Shown: positions 33,532 through 44,207 of the stretch, one piece after another
Position numbering within the stretch: position 1 is the stretch's first letter
How the letters are laid out: each line of letters opens with the position of its first letter
Source: Orobanche coerulescens
Taxonomy: Eukaryota; Streptophyta; Magnoliopsida; Lamiales; Orobanchaceae
Assembly (NCBI GenBank): GCA_033398695.1
Contig: CM065801.1
Coordinates: 106,881,170 to 106,945,169, forward strand
Length of the DNA: 64,000 nucleotides
Direction: 5' to 3'
Notes under the pieces: generated by a model
Told to the model about the DNA's origin: nothing
What the model saw: the letters and a program-made list of their open reading frames with translations, nothing else
Databases searched by the model: none
Translations under genes and position numbers: made by a program

Positions 33532-34594
33532 CGGGATTCCTCTCCCGAAATTCGGTGGGGATCTCCGGTTCGCTGTGGGATTGTCGCTCGCCGAAGCTCT
33601 CCACTTGCCGGCGACCAGAACCACTTCGTCGATCGCCCGTATCTTATTCGAAACTCCATGAATCACCGGCCAGATCGGCCTTGAATATGGTAACCGCCGA
33701 CCAACCCTCTATGTGCCGTCGTTTAAACAAATAGTTCATCTCCAACGGCGACGGAGGCAGTACAGGCGGTGACCGCCGAAAAGGGTGAGAGTGCATATGA
33801 TTTGGAGCCGGGCGTTCGGCGTCGGTGAAGTGGCGCCACATTCCAAGCGGCCAACAGATGGGAGACCGCAAAGGGACGAGAGGAAGCGCGGCCGGCCTCC
33901 ATAACGGCCTCACTCACTGCGACCATACCCATCGGAGGCCGGTCGGCTCGTTCATTCTCCGCAGCGCAAACATGTCCACATACGAAGGAACATGGAATCT
34001 TGTCCTCAGACGGCGGATCTCTCACGGACGCCGAGCTCCATTTAGCCGAGCGACCACAACGATCGGCGCGGCACGATATCGCGACCGCTTGGGGAGCACA
34101 TAGGGATAAGCGACCGAATATCCCACGAAATCGAATCGCGGAGTAGACCGGCCAATCTATCCATTATTTGACAAAGGCCCTATAGGCCCGTCCAAAATCA
34201 CTATGTTACTCCCGGTAAGCCACGATCGCGGATCTCTCTCGATCTGCGATCGTCTCTCCTCAGCAGCCGACTCCCTAGCAACATCGGCCTCATTGAACAA
34301 AGCCTCAACTTCAGCCGGGTCGATTCCGGCTCGAATGGCTTCAGCCGCCGTCTCCAGGTGGAAGACGGAAGAAGTTTCTCCCCGGGCAGCCGATGTCCCG
34401 GCGGCAGAACTGGTTCCCGCTCCAAACGACGATGAGGTTCCGGCCATTTTCAGAGTTAGAAAAGAAGAAAAGGTTTTTTCTTACCCTAAAGTGAAATCGA
34501 TCGACGATCGGCGCTTAGATCTTCAAAAAATTCGGCAGCAGGACCTTCTTTCTCCAATGCGTACGCGTGAGTGAGACTGCAGCCCCGCGCCCCC

Positions 34595-34603
34595 CTTTTA
34601 TAG
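34595..34603 (-). promoter_or_regulatory. TATA box of antisense gene A
   Basis: CTATAAAAG on the minus strand, 148 bp upstream of the ATG at 34447 and separate from the LTR promoter. Element B has a box at the matching place. Confidence 0.7.
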
Positions 34604-34937
34604 GAGAAAGCAGGGACCCGATTGCAATAAAGGGAAACCTCAGGGGTCGGATCTCAAACGGCGCACCAGTTGACCCCCTCGAGACCCGCGTACGCGTCTT
34701 TTCGAGGACGCGTCAGCCGAGGAGTCATTAATGACCGTTGGCGTCCTCCAATAGAAGCCTGACACGTGCGCGGAGACTTTTCAACGCCCGTTGTTTTTTC
34801 CTTGCGATTCGGCCAACCAGTCGTCCAAATCCAGTATATCACCAAAGACGATCGCCAGTTCCATTAAACACGAAGTCGCTCGTCAATAGTTCATCGATCG
34901 CCAAGAGAGCCACCTCACCCCACGTTTCCAACGTATG

Positions 34938-34955
34938 AGCGAGCTGGGGGGCAAT
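34938..34955 (+). promoter_or_regulatory. Polypurine tract of element A
   Basis: GAGCGAGCTGGGGGGCAAT directly before the 3' LTR. Confidence 0.75.
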
Positions 34956-36176
34956 TGTTGTGTCACGATTTATTCATCCCGACAGGCGATCGACTATAAG
35001 GCCGAGCGACCAAGTCAACTCCAGTCAAACTATGACTAGCCCGCCAAGTCGAAGATATCAAACCACCATCAGGCACCTAGCGATCAACTCCCAGGGCGAT
35101 CGCCCTTTGGCAGCTGGCGATCTGCTCTACTAACCGGCTAAGAGCAATCGACCTGCGCCCCGAGCAGAGACGATCGCCCATCAAAACCGTCAAGGACTGG
35201 ATCTCAGAAAAGCACCCACGTGCAGATCCACCAAAGGCGCTGACGAGATCTTCGCCAGCAGAAAAGATCTTTTCTTGTGAGACAAGACATGTGACCACAG
35301 CCTGTCACCTACCCCACCTACCGGCATGTGCGCCGAAAGTTGTCAGTAGGGCCGCATGTGACTAACTCAGGACGCGTGTAAGCTCCCCATTGGACCGCAA
35401 AGTTGACGCCAACAACTCCTGCAGGCTTTAAAGGGACAGGCCCATGTGCTAAAAGACGATCGCCCGATTATTATATTGCAGTAAAGGCATCGCCCGGCGT
35501 ATCTAGGCCCTATAAATAGAGAACCTCCTCCTACTGGAAAAAGGTTCTCGATTAGAATTCATTTGAACCAACGGCCGAATTCACTCTCTACGGTTCCCAG
35601 TTCATGAATATACGATTCAATTCATTCGACCTACGCTCGAGTCCATTCTCTCACATTCCGATACATCCACGGAAATCTTGAAGAACACACACATATCATC
35701 AAGCTCCGGCTACCTCACCTAATCCATCTCGGACTTCTCTCTCCAAATCTCTCGTCCGTAAGACGATCGGTGAAAGCAAGTCTCCACTAGACGGATTCCA
35801 AGGGGTTCACAAGCCCAAAAGCCCAAACATCCGGCTATATACTCGCCGTGAGAGGCGGTCGATCTCTCACCGCCGCATCGCTCATCACCTTTGTTACAAG
35901 AACTCACAGCATCAAATCTGGTTCTTAGGCAATCTACACGCTCACTAGCTAAGATAACAAGAAACTTTACACTCATTGTAATTGTTTTCTTACATTAGTA
36001 CTTGTATCCCCGAATATCGGTATTAATAATATCTCGCGAGAGCATTCAAGCCCGGGACTAACAACCCCGGCAAATCTTGTGTTATTTATCTTTCTCACGG
36101 AAGTGCTCTTGCATTTGTTTGCTATCCCATCCATTCCAGCAATATCTATCTCCGGATAATATTTTGGGTAGCAACA
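34956..36176 (+). repeat. 3' LTR of element A
   Basis: 1221 bp, TGTTGTGTCACG...GGTAGCAACA, matching 27719-28939. Confidence 0.95.
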
Positions 36177-36417
36177 ACACCTATACGGCGTATAGGATAA
36201 TTACCTATAGGACGTGTAGAAGTTCTGTTCGAAAGAGAAACTTTTTATTTTTCTTTTCTTTTTAGTTTAACTTAGTTTAATTAGTTTACTTTTAGCTTTC
36301 TAGTACTACTGATTCTTCTTGGGTCATATTTCAGATAACAGGAAAATGACTGACATTAACGATATGACAATGGAAGAGTACATGGCAAGGACTCGTGTCG
36401 ATCATGGTGCAGGAATT

Positions 36418-37586
36418 TGTTGGAATATTTATTCTACATATTCATAAATAGTGTTTTGATGATTAAGTTGCTAAACAAAGCAAACCAACAAAGAGGCGAA
36501 GCAAATCAACAAAGCAGACGAAGACGCAAAAAACTGGACAAAATACAAAGCAAGCGCACGCTAGACATATAAGTTAGTGTACGCTAACGGATCCCGTCTG
36601 CAGATCAGACGAGTTCAAAGTTACCTGAAGTGAAGTCATCTGATGAAGATAGCGCACGCTACACATGATTACTAACGCACGCTATCGAAGGCATTTTACA
36701 GTTGTGAAGATATTCAAACACAGAATGACGTATGCAGTGAAGTAATACATAGCGCACGCTACTGATGGTATTTAGCATACGCTAAATAGCATTTTGAATT
36801 CAAGTCAATCAATACGTTGGGAAGACTCTGATGTAAAGTCAAAAGTATAAATGGATATATGACGCATGCAATGATGCAAGATTAGCGCACGCTACAGTAA
36901 ATGTTAGCGCACGCTAACTGTCATAGACAGTAGCCACTGGACTGAAACTGGAAGACATTAACGTACGCTACATACAGAACATTACGTACGTAACAGGCAA
37001 CAATGCGCGATAGCGCAACTAAGAAGAAGAGCTAGCGCAAGCTAGCAAGTTAACAGTCAGCAACGACTAGTTTGATGAAGAAAGGCTATAAATACCACAT
37101 CCTTGGTATCAAACCATACAAAAACTTCAAGCAATCAAGATATTGATCTGATATTCATATACATTATATTGTTATTGTGATATTGAGCTTATATTGTTAG
37201 TTTGAGTGATTATACATTCAACACATACACGAGAGGTAAAAATAAAGATACGATTGGATTCGGTGTTATTAGGATCAAGGATCCAACATTGTTATAATCG
37301 CAATCGCTATCTTAGTGAGATTTAGAATGCTAGAGTGGTTGATTCCTTGTCCAATGGAAAAGTAAAATGGTTTAACTTGGACCGACAAAAATACAAGTAC
37401 ACACGGTAATCCCTCGACTGATAGAAAAGAGGTGTAGAGGTTTATATCTTAAGCCTATAGAAAAAGATAACGAGAGGGGATATAGGCACGTTTGGACGAA
37501 CCTCTATAAATCCTTTTGTCGATTTTATTTCCACACTTTATTTTACGCTTCTGCACAACAGTGCTAATGCCAAAATTGCTCCAACA
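36418..37586 (+). repeat. 5' LTR of the older gag-only copia
   Basis: 1169 bp, with TATA box TATAAATA at 37087-37094. It has about ten TAGCGCACGCTA-type palindromes between 36549 and 37055, several decayed by point changes. Confidence 0.92.
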
Positions 37587-37601
37587 ATTGGTATCGGAGC
37601 G
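37587..37601 (+). promoter_or_regulatory. Primer binding site
   Basis: ATTGGTATCGGAGCG next to the LTR end CCAACA, the initiator-tRNA-Met type. Confidence 0.9.
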
Positions 37602-37643
37602 GTACCTCCAATAAGCGGCTTAACATCCCAGGAGTCGATCCAA

Positions 37644-39177
37644 ATGGCGTTTCAATATGCTCCAGTCGAAGGTCTTGCTCTAAATTGACCACCATTTTTT
37701 GATGGCTCAAACTTCATGATGTGGAAGAAAAAGATGTCAATATTCATCCGAGCATACATCGAGCTATGAAAAATAATTTGTCTTGGTCCAAAAATTCCGA
37801 CGAATTCCAACGGTACGCTTAAAACTTTCGAAGAATATGAACATTCCGATTGAAAAAATGACCATTACAATTATAAGGCAACTCAACTCCTATATTGTGC
37901 CTTAAATCCGGAAGAACACAACTGGATATCATCGTGTGATAGTGCCAAAGAAATTTGGAAAATGCTTGAGGTAACACACGAAGGAACGTCTCAAGTCAAG
38001 GAGACGAAAATAAACATGCTCCTTCACGAATACGAACTATTCCAAATGAAGGACGATGAATCCATCACGATCATGCTCGAGCAATTTTCGGTTATCACAA
38101 ATAGATTAACATGTTTTGGAAAACCACTTTCGAGTAGTGAGAAAGTAAAGAAAATTCTCTAATCACTACCTCGAGAATGGGATGGTACGGTGACGGCAAT
38201 AATGGAATATAAATATTTAAATAATCTAGATTTTAGTGCTCTCATTGGTTCTCTTATAAACTATTAGATTGTCCTAAAATCTCGGAATGCCAAACTAAAA
38301 CCGAAGGAAAGATCGATAGCCATGAAGGCTAAGATGTCAAGATCTAAGGAAGAAATCCCGGTGGACGAAAGCGAGAAGAATCGGCATATTATGCCAAAAA
38401 TATTAATAAGTTCCAACACTTATTAAACCGGAGAAAGAAAGACATCCAAGCGGGCGAATCTAAGAAATTCGACAACACTTGTCGATTATGTGGTAAACCA
38501 GGCCACTTTGCAAAGAATTGTCGTGTAAAACCCAAAGAGGTTTTAATTGCAACATGGAGTGACAAAGATATTGATGATGATTTTATCAATCAAAATAACC
38601 TTGCATTTATGGCCCGGAGTTTATTCGACGATAGCGACGTCGAAAGTCAAGTAAGTAATTCTTACGACGAACTTTTTGAAGCATTCGAGTTATTACATAC
38701 CGATTATCAAAATGCTTTAAATGAAATTAAATCCCTTAAATCTAAATATAAATCATTGGAAAAAGAAAATTCCAAAATTCTTGAAAAGGGGAAATTTGTT
38801 GAAATCGATCATTCAAAATGTGTTGAAAATGAAAATATTTTAAAGGATGATCTTGTTAAAGTCCAAACCGAGCTCAAAATTTAATGAAGAAATTCTCTCT
38901 CGGAAACGAGAAATTTGAAAATATGCTCTCAGTTCAAAAATACACTTTGAATAAAGAGGGGTTAGGATTCAAACCACGTTCTAAAAACGAATCCGTAAAT
39001 TTTAAAATACCCCGGTGTGAAAAATGTTTGAAAATTGGGCATCACATTTCGAATTGTTAAAGCCCACGACGGACGATAAAAACTAAGAAAATTTGGATTC
39101 CCAAAGGAACTTTTATTCCAAATATCGTCTATGTTTCGAAAGAAAAACCAACTATCGGTTGGATCCCCAAAAATTAA
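37644..39177 (+). pseudogene. Copia Gag, decayed relative of the 514-codon gag
   Basis: The ATG at 37644 (MAFQYAPVEGLAL) starts a frame collinear with the intact gag at 13975-15519, ending in IGWIPKN and TAA at 39175-39177. In-frame stops occur early (in place of the Asn-Arg before PPFFDG), at the position of LWKV, near 38161 and near 38265. A frameshift lies near 38370. The zinc knuckle CRLCGKPGHFAKNC (near 38480) and the coiled coil (38609-38884) are preserved. The second knuckle, CEKCLKIGHHISNC, near 39020, is also conserved, then followed by a stop where the intact copy has Lys. Confidence 0.92.
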
Positions 39178-39645
39178 TTTTTAACAATTGATATTTTACA
39201 AAGGGGGAGATAATATTTTCAGGGGGAGTTATTTTCTATTCATGCATAATTATATTCATCAATTGGTATCATGCATATTCAATAATTGGTATCCTCTATA
39301 TTTTTTTACACTTTTTGCTGAATACAAAAAGGGAGAAAAGGAGTTGAATCGGATAAAAAGCGTCATGAAAGATATGACGAGAAAAATAAAAAGTAAAAAG
39401 GAGGAGAAAATAATAAAAACTGAAAAAGTCCAAAAGGAGAAAACGAAAGCATACAAAAAGGGGGAGAAACGAAGGAGTTGAAAAATGAGAAACGAAGTAG
39501 TCAAAATGACAAAAGAAAAGAAAATGGATGAAACCAACGAAACGATCAAAGCCAAAAACTTTGAAACGTACAAATGTATATATTTTTATTTTGTAGGTTT
39601 TATCCAATTCAAGGGTTGTTTTGTAATCATCAAAAAGGGGGAGAT
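39178..39645 (+). promoter_or_regulatory. Purine-rich tail with repeated PPT-like tracts
   Basis: It contains AAAGGGGGAGA (39199), CAGGGGGAG (39222), AAAAAGGGAGAAAAGGAG (39327), AAAAAGGGGGAGAAACG (39454) and the terminal AAAAAGGGGGAGAT (39632), which adjoins the LTR. The short ORFs here are low complexity. Confidence 0.8.
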
Positions 39646-40805
39646 TGTTGGAATATTTATTCCACATATTCATAAATAGTGTTTTGATGATTAAGTTGCT
39701 AAACAAAGCAAAACAACAAAGAGGCGAAGTAAATCAACGAAGCAGACGAAGACGCAAAAAGCTGGAAAAATACAAACCTAGCGCAAGCTAGACATATAAG
39801 TTAGCGCACGCTAACGGATCCCGTCTGCAGATTAGACGAGTTCAAAGTTACCTGAAGTGAAGTCATCTGATGAAGATAGCGCACGCTATCGAAGGCATTT
39901 TACCGTTGTGAAGAGATTCAAACACAGAATGACGTATGCAGTGAAGTAAGACATAGCGCACGCTACTGATGGTATTTAGCATACGCTGAATAACATTTTG
40001 AATTCAAGTCAATCAATTCGTTGGGAATATTCTGATGTAAAGTCAAAAGTATAAATGGATATATGACACATGCAATGATGCAAGATTAGCGCACGCTACA
40101 AGTAAATGTTAGCGCACGCTAATTGTCATAGACAGTAGCCACTGGACTGAAATTGGAAGACATTAATGTACGCTACATACAGAACATTACGTACGTAACA
40201 GGCAACAATGTGCGATAGCGCACGCTAAGAAGAAGAGCTAGCGCAAGCTAGCAAGTCAACAATCAGCAACGGCTAGTTTGATGAAGAATGCTATAAATAC
40301 CACATCCTTGGTATCAAACCATACAACAACTTCAAGCAATCAAGACATTGATATGATATTCATATACATTATATTGTTGTTGTGATATTGAGATTATATT
40401 ATTAGTTTGAGTGTTTATACATTCAACACATACACGAAAGGTAAAAGAAAAGTTACGATTGAATTCGGTGTTATTAGGATCAAGGATCCGGCATTGGTAG
40501 AATCGCAATCGCTATCTTAGTGAGGTTTATCTAGTACCGATAGAAAGCTTGAGTGGTTGATTCCTTGTCCAATAGAAAAGTAAAACGGTTTAACTTGGAC
40601 CGACAAAAAGACAAGTACATACGGTAATCCCTCGACCGATAGAAGAGAGGTGCAGAGGTTTATATCTTAATCCTCTAGAAAAAGATAACGAGAGAGGACG
40701 TAGGCACGTTTGGTTGAGCCTCTATAAATCCTTGTGTTGATTTTATTTCCGCACTTTATATTTACGCTTACGCACAACGGCGCTAATACCGAAATTGCTC
40801 CAACA
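39646..40805 (+). repeat. 3' LTR of the older gag-only copia
   Basis: 1160 bp, aligned to 36418-37586 with scattered substitutions and a roughly 20-bp gap in the palindrome region. Confidence 0.92.
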
Positions 40806-41781
40806 GAATTATGCGACTTAGGATTGAGGATAACGTTGCATTTAAAATCAAATGTCACATTCAAAAGGAGCTAAGGGAAATACCCTTTAGCGAAAAAGAC
40901 GATGAGGATGCTAACGAGCATATTGAAGAGGTGTTGGAAATATCCGACATGTTTAACCTTCCAGGAGTAAATAGAGATCAAATCATGCTTATAATCTTTC
41001 CAAAAACCCTAATTGGAGAAGCATGAAGTGGCTAAAGAGCGAGCCAACTAGTTCGCTTACTACATGGGAACTTCTGAAGACCAAGTTTCTTGCTAAATAT
41101 TGTCCACCTTCGAGGACTGCAAGGCAAATTATATAGATTTACAACTTCAAACAAGAAGTTGATGAAACTCTATATAGGGCATGGGAGAGATACAAGAGCT
41201 TACTGTTTAAATGCCCACAACATGATTTGAATCTTATTCAAGAAGTAGTAGTATTGTACAAAGGACTTGACCTGCCAACACGTCAAATATTGGATTCATA
41301 AGGACCTATTCCAAAGATGACACCTGCTAATGGTAAGAAAACTATCCAAGAAATGGCTGATCATTCTCAAATGTGGCATGACGGTGGCAATGGCCGGAAA
41401 AAGGTGGTGGACAATTCTGTAGGATTGGTTGCTACTACTGCTAAGCTTGATAAGATGGGTCGAGATCTTACCAATGTCAAAGAGAAAGTTCATGCTATTC
41501 AGGTTGGTTGTCACATATGTCATGGCTATCACTTGGCCAAATATTCCCCATTCAAAGATGAAGTTCAACTCGAAGAGGTTAATATGGGGAATTTTATGGA
41601 ATACCTTTCTCAGGAAATAGAAATGGGTACAGACAAAGAGCACCTGAATACGACTCCCGCAATGACAACATATCTTCAGGAGGAGACCGACGAACATATC
41701 TGGAGGAAACCCTGAAGAATTTTATGGATGACTCTACTAAAAGGCACGCGAAAACCGAAGAAACACTGAAAAGGATTTGAT

Positions 41782-42124
41782 GTGTCGTTAAACAGTCTAG
41801 TTTTAAATTTATATTTTTTTGACTACCTTCTAGACTAACACTAACGAGAAGTGTACCCAGTCAATTCTAGCTAATTTGGTAAGTACGGGTCGTTCGCAAA
41901 GGAGTAGGTGACTTCTATGCTAACCTAGTGAATTTCTACAGATTTTAAAGGGGGTTTTATTTTGATTAATTAAGCTAATTAAACAATAAAATAAACAAAA
42001 TTAAACTAATAATTAAACTACGGGTTGTGATCAAGATGAGAAGGAAGTGCTAGCCATATTACTCCTACTACATTATTAGTTATCTGTTTATTAGTGCAAC
42101 GATTTAATGTAAGGTATTGGTGAC
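41782..42124. mobile_element. Unclassified LTR-like fragment, left part
   Basis: It starts TGTCGTTAAACAGTCTAG after the Athila gag and contains GGGTCGTTCGCAAAGGAGTA, a phrase typical of the start of many plant LTRs. It continues after element B at 50650-51104, with no coding capacity in either half. The partner LTR and internal region were not identified. Confidence 0.45.
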
Positions 42125-42874
42125 TGTTGGTAGTCGATCTACCTTGGCATCCACCTAAGCGCTTCGGGCAGCCGAACGGCCGAGCAGATCCCGGAGCCGA
42201 ACCGGTCATAGACTTGATCGTTTCTCGGGCTCGCGAAAAAACCGGACCGGGCAGAGACCTTAGAGCCGACCCGGAATCCGGACCAGAAAGACCGAGCAGA
42301 CCCTATATGAATACGCTCCATAATCACGAATAAGGCCGACCAGAGTAGCAGGAAGCTCGAGGGCCGACCCCATTGTCGGTCATAACAGATAAATATCAAA
42401 AGCCCGAAGAACAGGCAGACAGGATAGTAAAAGAGAGTTGTCATGTCCCTTCCCAAAGCACACTTAAGAAGGTGACACGTGTCAAAGGAGTCACCTTCAT
42501 TGTGACAAATGTCATCAGCATATTCATCTCAATCTTCCTACTGTCATCTCATGAATGGCTGACATTGCCTATATATATGCCAGGAGAATGTACAATAAGA
42601 AGACTTTTGGAAAAAGCTAAAAAAAGGAGCATTAAGAAGAAAGAGAGAAAAAAGAGAGATTTGAGAGATACTGAAAAAGAATACAAAAGACTTGTAATTA
42701 ACAAGCAAACTGGATAGACCGGCACACATTATTCTGCTCGGCTCTATGCTATCAAGAGGTCATTAATAAAATTTAGTGATCAAATATCTTCCATTTTATT
42801 TATTATTTTCTACGTGGCTTCGATCCATTTGTCCAGATCAGCACACGTGACGTTGACCAAATCAGACGTCAACA
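42125..42874 (+). repeat. 5' LTR of element B
   Basis: 750 bp, with TATA-like CTATATATA at 42569-42577. The primer site GATTGGCGCTAGAGG follows at 42875. Confidence 0.93.
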
Positions 42875-42890
42875 GATTGGCGCTAGAGGA

Positions 42891-44207
42891 AGGACGAGGG
42901 CCTGAACCTTCGGGAGCTTGAGCGAGTCGCTCAAGTTATGACCAATTTCAATGGTAATCAGCCCGCCACAAAGAAGGGAAATCCGTTCCAGTTGGCGGGG
43001 CACTTTGACACACCTTGCGTTCATCCGGGAATAACCACACCCACCAAGGGATGGTGAGATGAAAGCATAGGAATCATCGTAACTACGAGTCGAAAGCATA
43101 GGAATCATCGTAATTTGAAGTTGAAAGCACCGGAGCCATCGTGACCACGGGTTCCTGCTCGACTCGGCTGACCTTTTAAAGGTCACAACTCGAAGGATAT
43201 CGAGCGTAGCTCAAAATTCTAGAGAAGGTCTCGAAGAGTCCTCGTATCCTTCAAATTGAAGTTGCAGTCAACATACACTGCAACATCTGAAAACTCCTTC
43301 GGAATTCCCATCCACACCCGCGAAGGTCCTGGTAATCCGGACGGCACTGGACCAGCTACCGAAAACATCTCCAAGTATTGAGCCATGTGTTAGAAAAGCA
43401 GCGGCGGCCCTTACAAGTGAAGTGGAAGACGAAGTAAAAGTAATCTGTAAAGGAGTTTTCCGCATAAGCACCCGAGCAGCGGTCGTTAGGATGCCAACGA
43501 CGAAACTCAAAACTTAAAGTGATGAAAAAACCGCAGAAAGTGGAAAATACCAGTAAAACTAAAATGAGCCAAGGAATAATCTCTATAAGAAAAGAGGAGC
43601 CCGGCCGACCGAGTCACCAACAATCCTGCAACGGCCGACCCAAGAAGAATCTCAGGCGTTCTGCGACGACCCCCGTATACGAAGCAGTTTATCCATGTCG
43701 CAAGATTCACAATCCAACGGACAAGTCGGGGCGGTTAATGCAATGATGAAACAATACCTTAAGGCCCGCCTTGAAAAGCGCAAAGGGTCACGGTCTGAAG
43801 AACTCTCTGAAGACTTGGTAATGCCTCGGCCCGCCGATTGAAAAATATCTTCGTAGCCTCTGGCACTGAGGCGATGACCCCGGTCGAAATTAGGACACGC
43901 CCACAGGAGAATTCGTTTCAAAAAACAAGGTCAATGTGACCCCAAGAACCTGGACCTCGTCGCCCAAAAAGGCGGAACGTCTTCTACAAAACATCTGAGG
44001 ATCATCATAGTTTCCAGGTCAATGACCTCATTATTGAACGAGCGCTGGGGCCCGACATGGGACCTCCTGAATCCAAGTAACAAAGCCCGTCAGAACGGAG
44101 GTTGCTAGCTAGAATATATAAATGACCAAGGATTAATTCATTTGTTGAATGCCATGAAGGTACAATCAATAAAATTCGACTCTATTTTCATCTCTGAATC
44201 AAATGCA
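42891..44207 (+). other. Internal region of element B, gag/pol remnants only
   Basis: After the primer site there is no long frame. An ATG near 42937 gives a short gag-like start (MTNFNGNQPATKKGN) that soon stops. Near 44010 a short stretch, FQVNDLIIERALG, resembles the end of Tat integrase (FQVGDLVL-type), which suggests that pol was deleted. The identification rests on short matches. Confidence 0.4.

Larger units (their letters stand above)
31830..34447 (-). pseudogene. Antisense accessory gene (aORF) of element A, spliced
   Basis: This gene runs against gag. The ATG at 34447 gives MAGTSSSFGAGTSSAAGTSA and continues to 34157; the next part is frameshifted and has a TAA at 33644-33646. From there three canonical introns (33466-33531, 33214-33300, 32740-32809) join exons reading FHIPAIEELPFDFLVVWERI, RFPRFLEPPEEIAMSNPG and RIRRKDPSCPPMVVDFLASR. 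The last exon encodes a long coiled coil (ARKENAEFADKIAAMERDS) and a C-terminus, PILDSADIGVDLSG, ending at 31830-31832. Antisense ORFs of this kind are known in the Tat lineage, but their function is not established. At least four frameshifts or stops are present, some perhaps sequence errors. Confidence 0.8.
27719..36176 (+). mobile_element. Element A: pol-less Tat-type gypsy with antisense gene
   Basis: The LTRs are 27719-28939 and 34956-36176 (1221 bp each, TGTTGT...GCAACA). The target duplication ACACC is perfect (27714-27718 and 36177-36181). A primer site ATTGGCGCTAGAGGAAG and a Tat-type gag of 512 codons are on the plus strand; 1.2 kb of non-coding sequence follows, then a multi-exon gene on the minus strand, then a purine tract. 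No protease, RT or integrase is present. It must have been mobilised by another Tat element. CGATCG hexamers are very frequent throughout. Confidence 0.93.
36418..40805 (+). mobile_element. Older gag-only copia, same family as 12342-16787
   Basis: The LTRs are 36418-37586 and 39646-40805 (TGTTGG...CCAACA), with a perfect target duplication GAATT (36413-36417 and 40806-40810). Internally it has a primer site, a broken gag and a purine-rich tail, with no pol. The organisation, LTR motifs and gag match the intact copy at 12342-16787, but the LTRs and gag carry many more differences, so this is an older copy or a different subfamily. Confidence 0.93.
36346..41780 (+). pseudogene. Athila-type Gag, split by a nested element
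   Basis: The ATG at 36346 begins MTDINDMTMEEYMARTRVDH. After 24 codons the gag-only copia at 36418-40805 interrupts it. From 40811 the frame resumes: IQKELREIPFSEKD, DANEHIEEVLEISDMFNLPG, KSEPTSSLTTWELLKTKFLA, KYCPPSRTARQI, DETLYRAWERYKSLLFKCPQ and YKGLDLPTRQILDS, the conserved Athila gag core, then a nucleocapsid knuckle CHICHGYHLAKYS whose last Cys is Ser. There is a frameshift near 41020 and stops near 41135 and 41300. The region between the N-terminal 24 codons and 40811 is shorter than expected, so some N-terminal sequence may be deleted. Confidence 0.85.
22359..41781 (+). mobile_element. Athila-like gypsy element, 5' part with nested insertions
   Basis: A plus-strand element: LTR 22359-27430, a primer site at 27431-27455, a leader to 27718 and 36182-36345, and gag in two pieces (36346-36417 and 40811-41781). 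It is interrupted by at least four insertions (22567-24882, 25390-26545, 27719-36176, 36418-40805). Protease, RT, integrase and the 3' LTR are not in the window; the right edge is where another LTR-like sequence starts at 41782. It sits in the copia integrase at 22358. Confidence 0.8.

Noticed and set aside
27740..36100. GCGATCGC motifs suggesting cyanobacterial (HIP1) contamination
   Set aside because: They lie inside a retrotransposon with LTRs, a plant-type gag and a target duplication; the resemblance is coincidental.
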